The notes under the pieces were generated by a model. The model was given only the letters and a program-made list of their open reading frames with translations. It was not told the DNA's origin and did not search any database. 64,000 nt of DNA from Lotus japonicus. Taxonomy: Eukaryota; Streptophyta; Magnoliopsida; Fabales; Fabaceae. The stretch spans positions 38,083,127-38,147,126 of the forward strand of contig NC_080043.1 of NCBI RefSeq assembly GCF_012489685.1, written 5' to 3'. Made by a program: the position numbers and the translations under genes. Of the stretch, positions 33,476 to 43,393 are shown piece by piece (the first letter of the stretch is position 1; every line of letters starts with the position of its first letter).

Positions 33476-36325
33476 CTAAGGTTTGTCAGTGCGTCGCAGA
33501 AGTTCCATCATCATTTGCTTCATCTCAATCAGCATGGATTCATGAGTGTCAAGACGTTGTTCCATGATGTCGAGTCTGGATGAGCTTGTCTGAGTAGAGC
33601 TGGAAGGAATGTTCTGAGCAGCTTGAGGTTCTGGAATGGAAGCAGATGCAGCAGGAGTAAACATAACTGGTGCAAGTCGCTCTGCCTCAGCCTCAGCTTC
33701 AAGACGCTCTGCCTCAAGTCTGGCTTGTTCAGCCTGAGCTGCTGCTTGACGTGCAGCTTCTGCTGCTTGCTCTTTCTTTCGCTTGGCTTCTTCAATAGCT
33801 TCAAGAAGCTTATTTCTCTGTTCTAGTTCATGAAGAGCCACCCGTCTAGCAAACCTTTGCTTGGCAGCCTCAATCCTCTGACTTCCCTCTGCATGCAGGA
33901 GCTGCAACATGATTGGAAACTGAGCCACTAGCCAAGTGCTCAAATTGTTCCACTCATCAGCCACATGTTCAGCATTCTCACTGAGATCAGTCTGACCGTG
34001 CACATTGCGGAGCCTCAAGGAGGCTTCATGATAGAAAATATTGATGCACTCAGAGAGAGATGTGGGTTGGAGGTGAGTATAGGGAATGATGGAGAGGTTG
34101 GTTTCAGGAGAGGCTGGGTGATTGCTGCTATGAGCTTCAGAGGCCCCTTGTGGAGAACCAATGTTAATTATGGGAGCATTGGGTTCAGAGGTTCCACGGT
34201 GAGGGTCTGAAGTTTCAACCAGAGGGTGAGGTGATCTAACCGAGGATTGGTTAGACACTGATTGTTCGGGTTCAGGGTCTGGTTGAATTGGCTCTTGTTG
34301 GTCAGGGACAGGGTGAGCTTGTTGAACTAGGGGGTCTGCCTCTTGGATAGGATTGGCCAAGATAGGTTCATCTGGGTCAACTAGACGTTCAGGTCTAGGG
34401 CCAGGATATTGCCTAGGGCTTGGACAGGTAAGGTAATATTCTTCCAAGGCAGATACCTTTTCTTTCCTAACCTCCATGAATTTTCTAATTGATTCAGAGG
34501 TATTGGAGGGAGGAGAGTCAATGACATTGATGGGGAAGGATACAGGGGTGAAGGCTGTTGAAGAGTCTGTATCCGTGGTTCTGGCAGCAGGACGTGCTGA
34601 TGCTCTGGGAGCAGAGTGATCAGACGTTCTGGGTTGTGGTTCTGTTTAGTTGGGCTCGGGTTGGTCATGGATGATGGGTTCAGAAGGTAATGGGTCGTAT
34701 GGAATGGTAAGGAGAGAGGTTGGATCTTCTGACCTAGAGGTTTGGGTCTGAAGCAAATTCCAGAGAGGTGCTTCAGTAGGAGAAGGTTGAAAGAAGGAAG
34801 ATCTTGGGGAATGTGGTGGAGTGGTGGTTTGTGCGGCTGGCTGGGATTCAGGAATAGGAGTGAGGGGATTTGAGGAGTGTTGAAGTAAGGCAGAAATAGG
34901 AAGTGCATCAAATAAATTCAAATCATCATCAGAAGCAAGTGCAGGCTTACTTGAATGTGCTAATGATCGAGTCACTCTGGCAGGAGCTTCAGTCCTTCTG
35001 ACCACTGCAGCAGCTGGTTCCACCCGAGTAGGCTTCACCACAATTCTGACCTTCTTCTGCTTCTTCTTTGGAGGACCATCCTCACTATCATCACCATCAT
35101 CATCATCAGGCTTGCTCTTCGGTTTCTTGACCAGAGGGACATCAGATTCCTCTGAGGATTCTTCCAGAACCATCTTCCTCTTGGTTTTCTTCTTGGGAGG
35201 AGAAGGAAACTCTGGTGCTGGTGGAAGTCTGCTGACAAAATCATCAAGGTCAATCTCGAATCCTTGAGCCCTGAGGTCTTCAACATAGCATCTGATGGCG
35301 TCAGGATGGTCTGCTTGAGTCCACAGAGGGTAGTCATTCAGAGGCATTCTTCTTCCTCTGATCTCAGAAGATGTGTCTTCATGAGCAGGAGCAATCTTCT
35401 TCTGGATTAAGCCCATTTTCTTCAGAGAGTTGGCAGTGAAGACATCACTGACAATTGTGCTCAAGTCCTCTGTGCAACCAGCATTGATCAAATCTTGCAC
35501 CAAGTTGCTTTCAATGAGAAAGTCTGAGAGCAGTCTCCCAAAAGGGATATATTTGATTGCAGACTTGATGGAGGCGGTGGTGCGAGACTTCCGGATGCAT
35601 TCCTTCAAATAGGAGAACAGGAAGTAGGGAAGGCAGATCTTCTCCTTGTCTTGAATGAAAAACAGCATCGCCTTCTGGTTGAAGTTGATGTAATCTGGAG
35701 AACTACCCTTCGGTCTCTGATTGATGCAGTTGAGCAGGATCTTGTGCCAGATTCTCAGTTTGGGGTGAAGGTCCATCACCTTGTAATTCGTCTTGCCCGG
35801 TTTGAAGGTGGTGTACAGGGCCTTGTTGACGATGTCCTTGGTGCTGGGTTTCAGCTTGGATTCCGTCAGTTGGAACCGATACCCATAAGCAGTTTCTGCT
35901 CCTAGCAGATTCACGAATGACTTCTCAGTGATGATGATCTTCCTGCCAAGAATGTGAGAGACCACCTGAGTGTCATCGCAGTCTGCGTGCTTCCAGAATT
36001 CCTTTACCAATTTCTCATACACCGGTCCTCGAAGTCGATTGAAGTAGTTTCCCCAACCTTGAGCTTGGACTTCAGGACGAAGATCAAACCCATTTGCAGC
36101 CAAGTTGTCGAGGTTGAATCTCCATTCTGCCAGGACTTGGAGTTCCTCAGGAGGAAATACACAGTGAACGGCACAGCCCCGTTCTGCAATAGGAACAACC
36201 TGCTCTTGAGCTTGAACTTGTTCTTGTGCCGGGTTCTCAGAGCCTCGTTGACCCGTTGCCAAACCGACTACCATGTGAGGGAACTGAGGTGCATCTGCAG
36301 TAGATCTTCTGGTTTGTCTCACCAT
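33476..36325 (-). CDS. Extra post-pol ORF of element A, interrupted by one TAA
   Basis: From the ATG at 36323-36325 (MVRQTRRSTADAP) the frame runs to a TAA at 34646-34648, then stays open in the same frame to 33476: about 950 codons in all. Residues about 90-290 have the pattern GWGNYFNRL..PVYEKLVKEFWK and ILGRKIIITEKSFVNLL, like the plant 'putative plant transposon protein' domain (as I recall, Pfam PF20167). Basic clusters PPKKKTKRK (about 376-384) and PPKKKQKK (about 418-425) among acidic runs look like nuclear-localisation signals. After the stop come a Pro-rich zone, an Ala/Glu/Arg helix and a C-terminal coiled coil (MEQRLDTHESMLIEMKQMMM). SIRE elements' ORF here is often called env-like; I see no signal peptide or membrane span. 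Confidence 0.75.
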
Positions 36326-36439
36326 TTTGAAGAGGTTGAAGGTTTGAGGTAGAAGATGAAGTTTGAAGGATGAAGAGAGATCGAGAGAGAAATCAAGAAG
36401 GAGGCGGTTTTGAAAAGCAGAGAGTGCGAGAGTGAAAAC

Positions 36440-36530
36440 CGGAAGTGAGAGAGAACGTGTGTGTATAGTGGGTTTTATCAAATAACCGTTGTTGATTCAA
36501 AAAGCACTTTAAGATCAACGGTTGAAAATT
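36440..36530 (-). promoter_or_regulatory. Conserved non-coding block upstream of the extra ORF (element A)
   Basis: In sense orientation: a CAACCGTTGAT...CAACAACGGTTA inverted pair (about 36484-36526), then AAAACCCACTATACACACAC (about 36458-36477). Element B has the same arrangement at about 57217-57290, although the sequence between pol and this ORF is otherwise unrelated coding-free DNA. A candidate internal promoter or subgenomic leader. Confidence 0.45.
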
Positions 36531-36768
36531 AAAGATAGATAGTAACAGTAAAATACACAATCACACACAGGAGATAAGCATATCTACACGCAATCATAAC
36601 AGACTGTCACACGGGCACAAGGAACTATGCATCAGAAATTCTGACGCACGTGTTGTTGTCTCAGCTTCAGAGTCAGTACCAGTGGGCACACACACTCTGA
36701 TTGAGTTACCTTCTAGACTAGACATCTTCTGATCAAGAAGTATCATAGTCAGAGGTTCTGATCCATCT

Positions 36769-39700
36769 TCACTCTGGACAAAAGTCCATGTTTAGATTTT
36801 TCAGAATAAAATTAAATCTATCTTCAGCTAAGGGCTTTGTAAAGATATCTGCCCATTGATGGTCAGTATCAACAAACTTCAGAAGAAGTACGCCCTTCTG
36901 TACATAATCTCTAATAAAATGATACTTTACCTCAATGTGCTTTGCCCTTGAATGCAAGATAGGATTCTTACTCAATGAGATTGCAGCAGTGTTATCACAA
37001 TAGATTGGGATATTGCTCTCAAGGATCTGATAATCCTCCAGCTGATGTTTCATCCAGAGCATCTGAGTGCTGCATATTGCTGCTGAGATATATTCTGCCT
37101 CTGCAGTTGATAGTGCAATGGTTGATTGCCTCTTGCTTGCCCATGAGACTAGATTGCTTCCCAGAAATTGACAATTTCCAGAAGTACTTTTTCATTCTGT
37201 TCTATCTCCAGCATAATCAGCATCACAATAACCTGAAAGCTTATACTCTGATGTTTTCTTATACATCAAGCCAAGGTTAGTGGTGCCTTTCAGATACCTT
37301 AGGATCCTCTTAACAGCAGTTAAGTGAGTTTCCCTTGGATCTGATTGGAAACGAGCACATAAATGAACACTAAATAATATGTCTGGCCTAGATGCAGTTA
37401 AGTATAGAAGTGAACCTATCATGCCACGATAGAGCTTCTGACATACTTTACCACTTTTATCTTCTTTTTCCAGAATGCATGTTGGATGCATTGGAGTCTT
37501 GGCCACTGTAGATTCCAGCATATTGAACTTCTTCAGAAGTTCTTTAGTGTACTTGCTCTGATGGATATATGTTCCTTCTGGTGTTTGATCAACTTGTATT
37601 CCCAGAAAGTACTTTAATTCTCCCATCATACTCATCTCAAATTCAGCCTGCATCATCTCAGAAAATTCTTTGCATAGAGATTGATTAGCAGAACCAAATA
37701 TAATATCATCAACATAAATTTGCACAATTAAGATATCATCTTTATAAGTCTTGCAAAAGAGAGTTGTATCTACTTTACCCCTTACAAACTCATTCTCCAG
37801 AAGGAATGAGCTAAGTCTCTCATACCATGCTCTGGGAGCTTGCTTCAGACCGTAGAGTGATTTCTTCAATTTGAACACATGGTCTGGTTTCTTTTCATCT
37901 TCAAAACCTGGGGGTTGATGAACATAGACTTCCTCTGAGATATAACCATTTAGGAAGGCACTCTTTACGTCCATCTGATGTAGAATTATGTTGTGATTTA
38001 CTGAGAAAGAAATCAATAGTCTGATTGCCTCCAGTCTTGCTACTGGAGCAAATGTTTCAGTGTAGTCTATTCCTTCCTGCTGGCTGTAGCCTTGAGCAAC
38101 TAGCCTTGCCTTGTTTCTGACTACATCTCCTTTCTCATTTAGCTTGTTTCTGAATACCCATTTCGTTCCAATAACATGGACATTCTCAGGCTTCTTCACT
38201 AAGCTCCAAACATCGTTCTTGGAGAATTGATTCAATTCTTCTTCCATGGCCAGAATCCAATCCTTGTCCTGAAGAGCTTCATCTATGGACTTGGGTTCAA
38301 TTAAGGACACCAATCCTTTCAGACTCAGCAAGGTCTCTTCAGAGGGTCTGAAGGCAGATCTGGTTCTGACTGGTTCATCTTTGTTGCCCAGAATCAATTC
38401 CTTAGGATGAGCTGCAGTGATTCTGCTCTTCTTCAGAGTTTGTGAGTTAGAGGGACCAGCTTCTTCCTCTGGTTCATCTTCCTCTGGCTCAACTTCCTCT
38501 GGAGCTTTGCCTTTGTCAGAAACATTAATGCTTAAATCTGCAAACTTTTCAACTAGCTTTGACTGGTCAGAGTCAAGCTTATCATCAAATCTAACATGAA
38601 TAGATTCTTCAATAGTCTTAGCATCAGTATTATAAAATATAAAACCTTTAGATCTATCAGAATAACCAAGTAATAGACACTTAGAAGACTTAGCATCAAA
38701 TTTATGCAATCTATCCTTAGTATTGAGAACATAACAAACACAGCCAAAAGGATGAAAATAAGAAATGTTGGGTTTTATGTTCTTCCACAATTCATAAGGA
38801 GTCTTATTCAGAGTTGGTCTCACAGAGATTCTGTTCTGAATGTAACATGCTGTATTTACTGCCTCTGCCCAAAAGTGCTTAGCCATGCCAGTTTCTTGGA
38901 GCATGGTTCTAGCCATCTCCTGAAGAGTTCTGTTCTTCCTCTCAACAACACCATTTTGTTGAGGAGTTCTGGGACAAGAGAAATCATGTGCAATTCCATA
39001 GGAATCAAACAGACTCTCAAACTTGTCATTCTCAAACTCTCCACCATGGTCACTTCTGACACGCACAATTCTACAAGCCTTCTCGTTTTGCACTTGAGCA
39101 ATGAAGGTAGAGAACACAGCATGAGACTCATCCTTGCAGGTTAGAAACTTTACCCATGTCCAGCGGCTATAGTCATCAACGATAACCATCCCATATCTCT
39201 TGCCACCTATAGACTCAGTTTTCACTGGTCCAAACAGGTCGATATGCAGAAGTTCTAACGGCCTTGAGGTTGAGACAACATTCTTTGCCTTGAAAGGGAC
39301 TTTTGTGAATTTGCCTTTCTGACATGCTTCACAAAGAGCGTCTGAAGCGAACTTCAGATTGGGTAAGCCCCTGACAGGTTTAGCTTGCTCAGCTGAGAAA
39401 TCTTTCTCATACTGGCATGCCCTAACCGTCTATGCCATACCCACTGCTCTTCATTAACAGACAGAAGGCACTTCACATTCTGAGCCTCCAACTCAGATAA
39501 TCTGATCTTATAAATGTTGTTCTTCCTCTTGCTGTTAAACAGAACAGAGCCATCGATCTGACTTACAGCCCGGCAGGACTTTTGATTGAATATAACATCA
39601 TAACCCTTGTCAGCTAATTGACTTATAGACAATAAGTTATGTGTTAAGCCGTCTACCAATAAAACATTATCAATGCATGGACTACTATCTACACAAATAG

Positions 39701-39922
39701 TACCAGTACCAATAATTTTACCCTTTTCATTTCCTCCGAAGCCAACTTCGCCTCCAGGCTTAAGTTTCAACTCTCGGAACATACGCTTTTCTCCCGTCAT
39801 GTGACGCGAGCATCCACTGTCCAGATACCATGATTGGTGTTTCAGTGGAGCTATCAAGGATATCTGCAACATAGATAATCTTGTCCTTAGGTACCCACTT
39901 TCTGGGTCCTCTTTTGTTAGTT
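36769..39922 (-). pseudogene. pol of element A: protease, integrase, RT, RNase H, with two lesions
   Basis: Protease part (39354-39922) contains WYLDSGCSRHMTG and ends in the integrase zinc-finger region (WHRRLGHA). A one-base deletion near 39380 shifts the frame relative to element B; both assembly copies share it. The frame resumes with CEACQKGKF and the 677-codon block 37192-39225: integrase DDE residues in [15 protein letters not shown] and [10 protein letters not shown] core YVDDIIFGS at residues about 504-512; [10 protein letters not shown] of RNase H. A TGA (about 37189-37191) follows at once; the frame then continues KSTSG to ADIFTKPLAEDRF and ends TGA 36769-36771. Copia pol makes the cDNA and inserts it. 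As read, no full polyprotein can be made. Confidence 0.88.
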
Positions 39923-41670
39923 ACCCCAGAGGTTCTGATCACCTTGGGTGTCTCAACATAATATTTTAAAGGAATATTTGCATGATATTTAGTCATAGAG
40001 AAAGATCCCTTTTTAAGAGGGTTTTTAGCAACTTTAGCAGGTACAGGATCAGGCAATATGGTACCAGAGGGAACAAAGCATTCATATAAAGATTTAGCTT
40101 TAGACACAGAAGGCTCATTTCTAATTGGTTTAGAATAGCCAATGCCATGCATTCCATTTCTGCTTACGCCATAGATCATTGAAGCCATTAAGCTTCTATC
40201 CACGCTTTTAGCTAGGAATCTTTGAAAAGACTTTTCATACTTAGATTCATTTCTACAATCAGAGGCATCACAGGCAACAATTTCTTCTAACTTAGCAATC
40301 TGGTTCTTAAGCACAGAGTTAGAATTTACCAAAGCATGATTTTCATTTTTCAAATCAGAAATAATTTTCTCATGTTCAGAAGGAGTCTTGGAGACAGTAG
40401 ATAAGTTCTTTTTCAACTTTTTATGCTTAGACAATAAAGAGTTATACTTATCCATGATATCAGACAAAGCATGTTTCAGTTCAGAGGTAGAGAAAGAAGC
40501 AAATACCTCATTTTCATCGTCTGAGTTAGGATCTCCTTCTGATTCTGAGTCAGAGTCAACAGCTTCCTTTGACTCTGCTTCCTTGTCTTTGACAATTGCC
40601 ATGAGTCCTTGGACTTCACCATCAGAGTCAACATCCTCTGACTCTGATTCATCAAATGTCACCATCAGACTCTTCTTGGTCTTGAAGTGCTTCTTTGGCT
40701 TCTTGTCCTTCTTCAATTTTGGACAGTCACTTTTGTAGTGCCCTGATTCTTTGCACTCAAAGCAAGTGACTTCCTTGATTGATGACTTCTTCTGACCTGA
40801 GGATTCAGACTTTCCTCTTGCCTTTCCAGAGCCTTTGAACTTGCTCTGCCTGTGCTTCCAGATGCGGTTGAGTCTCTTGGAGATCAGAGTCAGCTCATCT
40901 TCATCAGAATCTTCTGATGCTTCTTCAGATTCTTCTTCTTCAGCTTGAAGAGCCTTTGACTTCTCAACTTTAGCCTTTTCAGATTTGGATTTCAAGGCTA
41001 TGGACTTTTTCCTCAGATCTTGCATCTCTGAGCGCTTCAGCTCATGGCATTTCAAAATGCTGATGAGTTCTTCTAAACTCATATTCTCAACGTCTCTCGT
41101 GAGCTCTATTGAAGTCACCAAAGGCATCCAACTTTCAGGAAGACACCTGATGACCCTTATGACATGATCTTTTGTTGTGTAGCTCTTGTTGAGAGGACGT
41201 ATGCCAGCTACAAGCAGTTGAAATCTGGAGAACATTTCTTCAATGGACTCATTTGGCTCCATGATGAAGGATTCATACTTTTGGATCAAAGACAATGCCT
41301 TTGATTCTTTGACTTTCTTGTTTCCTTCATGAGACATCTTCAGAGAATCAAAAATGCCTTTAGCAAACTCACGATCTGTAATCTTCTGGTACTCCTCATA
41401 GGAAATAGCACTTAGAAGAATTGCTCTTGCTTTGTGATGTTGTGAGTACAGCTTCTTTTGATCTGCAGTCATCTCTGACCTTGGGATCTTCTTGCCATCT
41501 GCATCAACTGGACGCTCGTAGCCATCCACAATAATATCCCAGAGATCTGCATCGAAACCCAGAAAGAAACTTTCCAGTCTATCTTTCCAATATTCGAACC
41601 TTTGACCGTCGAACATAGGAGGCTTTGCATTGTAACCATCTCTTTGAGTTTCACTAGTGGTGGCAGCCAT
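39760..41670 (-). CDS. gag of element A, 636 codons
   Basis: Start ATG at 41668-41670, MAATTSETQRDGYNAKPPMF, about 70 nt after the LTR. It has the copia Gag (UBN2-type) region: FEYWKDRLESFF, LKMSHEGNKKVKESKA, then SIEEMFSRFQLLVAGIRPLN. Next is a basic/Ser-Glu-rich linker and one CCHC zinc knuckle, CFECKESGHYKSDC, at residues 303-316. Gag packages the RNA into cytoplasmic virus-like particles. The C-terminal end runs on for about 160 nt overlapping the protease frame, which is offset by +1, so Gag and protease are not in one frame here (see findings). The full-length frame exists only in this assembly copy. Confidence 0.9.
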   Translation of the reverse strand: MAATTSETQRDGYNAKPPMFDGQRFEYWKDRLESFFLGFDADLWDIIVDGYERPVDADGKKIPRSEMTADQKKLYSQHHKARAILLSAISYEEYQKITDREFAKGIFDSLKMSHEGNKKVKESKALSLIQKYESFIMEPNESIEEMFSRFQLLVAGIRPLNKSYTTKDHVIRVIRCLPESWMPLVTSIELTRDVENMSLEELISILKCHELKRSEMQDLRKKSIALKSKSEKAKVEKSKALQAEEEESEEASEDSDEDELTLISKRLNRIWKHRQSKFKGSGKARGKSESSGQKKSSIKEVTCFECKESGHYKSDCPKLKKDKKPKKHFKTKKSLMVTFDESESEDVDSDGEVQGLMAIVKDKEAESKEAVDSDSESEGDPNSDDENEVFASFSTSELKHALSDIMDKYNSLLSKHKKLKKNLSTVSKTPSEHEKIISDLKNENHALVNSNSVLKNQIAKLEEIVACDASDCRNESKYEKSFQRFLAKSVDRSLMASMIYGVSRNGMHGIGYSKPIRNEPSVSKAKSLYECFVPSGTILPDPVPAKVAKNPLKKGSFSMTKYHANIPLKYYVETPKVIRTSGVTNKRGPRKWVPKDKIIYVADILDSSTETPIMVSGQWMLASHDGRKAYVPRVET

Positions 41671-41728
41671 TGTTTTTCACACCGGCCCGGATCACTGAAC
41701 ACTGTTAGGTGTGGTAATCAGAACTTGC

Positions 41729-41740
41729 GCTCTGATACCA
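41729..41740 (-). other. Primer-binding site of element A
   Basis: Sense TGGTATCAGAGC, two bases after the 5' LTR: complementary to the 3' end of initiator tRNA-Met, the usual copia primer. Confidence 0.9.
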
Positions 41741-41742
41741 AT

Positions 41743-42950
41743 TGAAGGTATGAAAAACGGTAGAAAGGGGGGGGTTTGAATAACGTTTTCAGTACAAAAC
41801 TACCACCTTAAAGATTTTGACAAATCTTTCGAGAACTTAAGTGCTAAAGATAAGAGATAGAAAAGCACACAAGGATTTTATCCTGGTTCACTTGATAAAT
41901 CACTCAAGCTACTCCAGTCCACCCGTTAAGGTGATTTCTTCCTTCTTAGAATGAAGGCAATCCACTAATCAGGTAAGAGTTACAACTGCACTTGAAACCT
42001 ACAAGTGACTAACAATTACACTGACTTAGCTCACACTAAGATTCACTCTCTTAGTCTTCTCTAGGATCCGATCAACCTTGATCTCCTAAAGGAACTAAAC
42101 AAACTGTTTATCAAAGAATTGTTTACAAGAGATTTGCTTCTAAAAAGCTGATAGTAAACACAATGAATTTCAGATGAAAGAAAGCTTAGAATATTTTGAA
42201 TATGTCTTGCGCGTGTGTATTGCTTCTCGCCGCTTCTTTCAATCTTCAGCCTCTATATATACTCCAAGGATTAGGGTTGAGCGTTGCATGGGAAATGCTA
42301 CCGTTGGAGGGCAGTTCTGGAAAATCCAGCTTCTGCTGTGGCTGAGAACGTTAGGTAGGTCGTCAGGAAGGTACACTTGCTTTTGTACTTGGATAGCGAC
42401 TTGACCTTTTAACCTAGGAGACTTCTGATCAGGGGAATACTTCATATTGGAACTTGTGAAGCCGGTTGATCAGAGTCAGAGGGAAAGCACAGATCCTCTG
42501 ACCATTGTATCTTCTGATTCTGAACTCAGAGGGAAGAACATGGCCTTCAGAGTTTCTTGCTTCTGGACTTCAGAGTTTCCACTATTCAGCTTCTGGATCT
42601 TCAGAGTCTTCTACACCATCAGAACATCTGAACCTTCAGTGTTTCTTGGCTATCAGAACTTCTGGATCTTCAGAGCTTCTAGCGACTGAGTCATCATCAG
42701 AGTTTGTATAGCTTCAGAACTTCTGAAGCTTTTCCACTGTTCATACTGAACATGGTGAATGCGAAAGCGTTGCTTGGGTTACCCTTTATACACAGTGCTT
42801 CTGATTTGTGTGAGATTGAGTTGAGGTCAGAGCCTGTAAATAGCACACTCAGAAAAACACGTTAGAGTACCACAATTGTTCATATCAAAAGGTTAACTTG
42901 TAATCATCAAAACATAGAGTTGTACTACTAGATCAAAACTTGATCTTACA
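41743..42950 (-). repeat. Element A sense 5' LTR (1,208 bp)
   Basis: Sense TATA region GGAGTATATATAGAGG at about 42251-42266, with CTGAAGATTGAAAGAAGC downstream, as in element B. The plus-strand G-run is 8 long here (about 41767-41774). The base at about 42692 is A where the other LTR copies have C. Confidence 0.93.
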
Positions 42951-42955
42951 CAAAG

Positions 42956-43393
42956 CACACTAAATATCTGCATTGCTTGATTATTATGCTGCAGTGGTAG
43001 CTTCTCAACAAGGCAAAATTACTTATTCATGGAAACCTACTGTAAATGGGAGTAGAAGTCAAGGGGTGAACTGGATGAGGAGTGGTGGAACATTTCTTAT
43101 TTAGGGTGAGTTTGAATAAACAACTTAAATAAGCGTGTATAGCATTAAACGCTTAGCGTATAAGCACTTATTTACAAGTTTATTGAAATAAGCTCAACAT
43201 AGATTATAGGTAGTTATAAACGCTTATTGATGAGCTAATTTGACAGCTTGTGAAACAAAGTCAAACCAGCTCATAGATAGGTTATTAGCTATTTATTAGG
43301 CTTTCTCAATCCCAAACACTTCGATAAATGTTTCTGCTATGTAAGCTCTTCCAAATGCCGCCTTATTATACTTTGACATGTTAACTTAGGTAG
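42956..43393 (+). other. GNAT locus upstream of the first clear exon, with a MITE relic
   Basis: After the right target duplication there is a possible exon after CTGCAG (42994) reading VASQQGKITYSWKPTVNGSR and GVNWMRSGG up to TAG at 43102-43104. It could be part of the transit peptide region. At 43104-43321 is an old MITE relic: GGGTGAGTTTGAATAAACAA at the left, TCTCAATCCCAAACACTT at the right, and ATAAGC repeats inside. This type is common in legume genomes. Confidence 0.5.

Larger units (their letters stand above)
25104..42901. repeat. Second copy of the 17.8-kb block 7218-25003
   Basis: Base 25104 (CATTGGGTGTTGG) corresponds to 7218 and base 42901 to 25003. It contains the right part of the CACTA, the split MITE's right end, the Helitron, the GNAT 5' region and element A, in the same order and orientation. 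The differences are mainly small indels, such as TTGTCACACGG against TTGTCACGG at about 26173/8289. I interpret it as an unmerged contig overlap (see findings). Confidence 0.9.
30862..42950 (-). mobile_element. Element A, complete: SIRE/Maximus-like Ty1/copia retrotransposon, 12,089 bp
   Basis: Sense order, right to left: 5' LTR (41743-42950), primer-binding site, gag, protease, integrase, reverse transcriptase, RNase H, long extra ORF, antisense coiled-coil ORF, polypurine tracts, 3' LTR (30862-32072). Perfect target duplication CAAAG at 30857-30861 and 42951-42955. Integrase before reverse transcriptase makes it Ty1/copia; the large size and long ORF after pol indicate the SIRE/Maximus lineage. 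By eye the LTRs differ at one base plus the length of a G-run (11 against 8), so insertion is very recent. Yet pol has a frameshift and a stop, so it is not autonomous as read. Confidence 0.95.

Noticed and set aside
33476..36325. Calling the extra ORF an envelope gene
   Set aside because: No signal peptide, transmembrane segment or fusion-like region seen; basic nuclear-signal-like clusters argue otherwise.
7218..42901. A genuine 17.8-kb tandem duplication
   Set aside because: Both copies abut the 100-N gap exactly and differ mostly by small indels near contig ends; an unmerged overlap is simpler.
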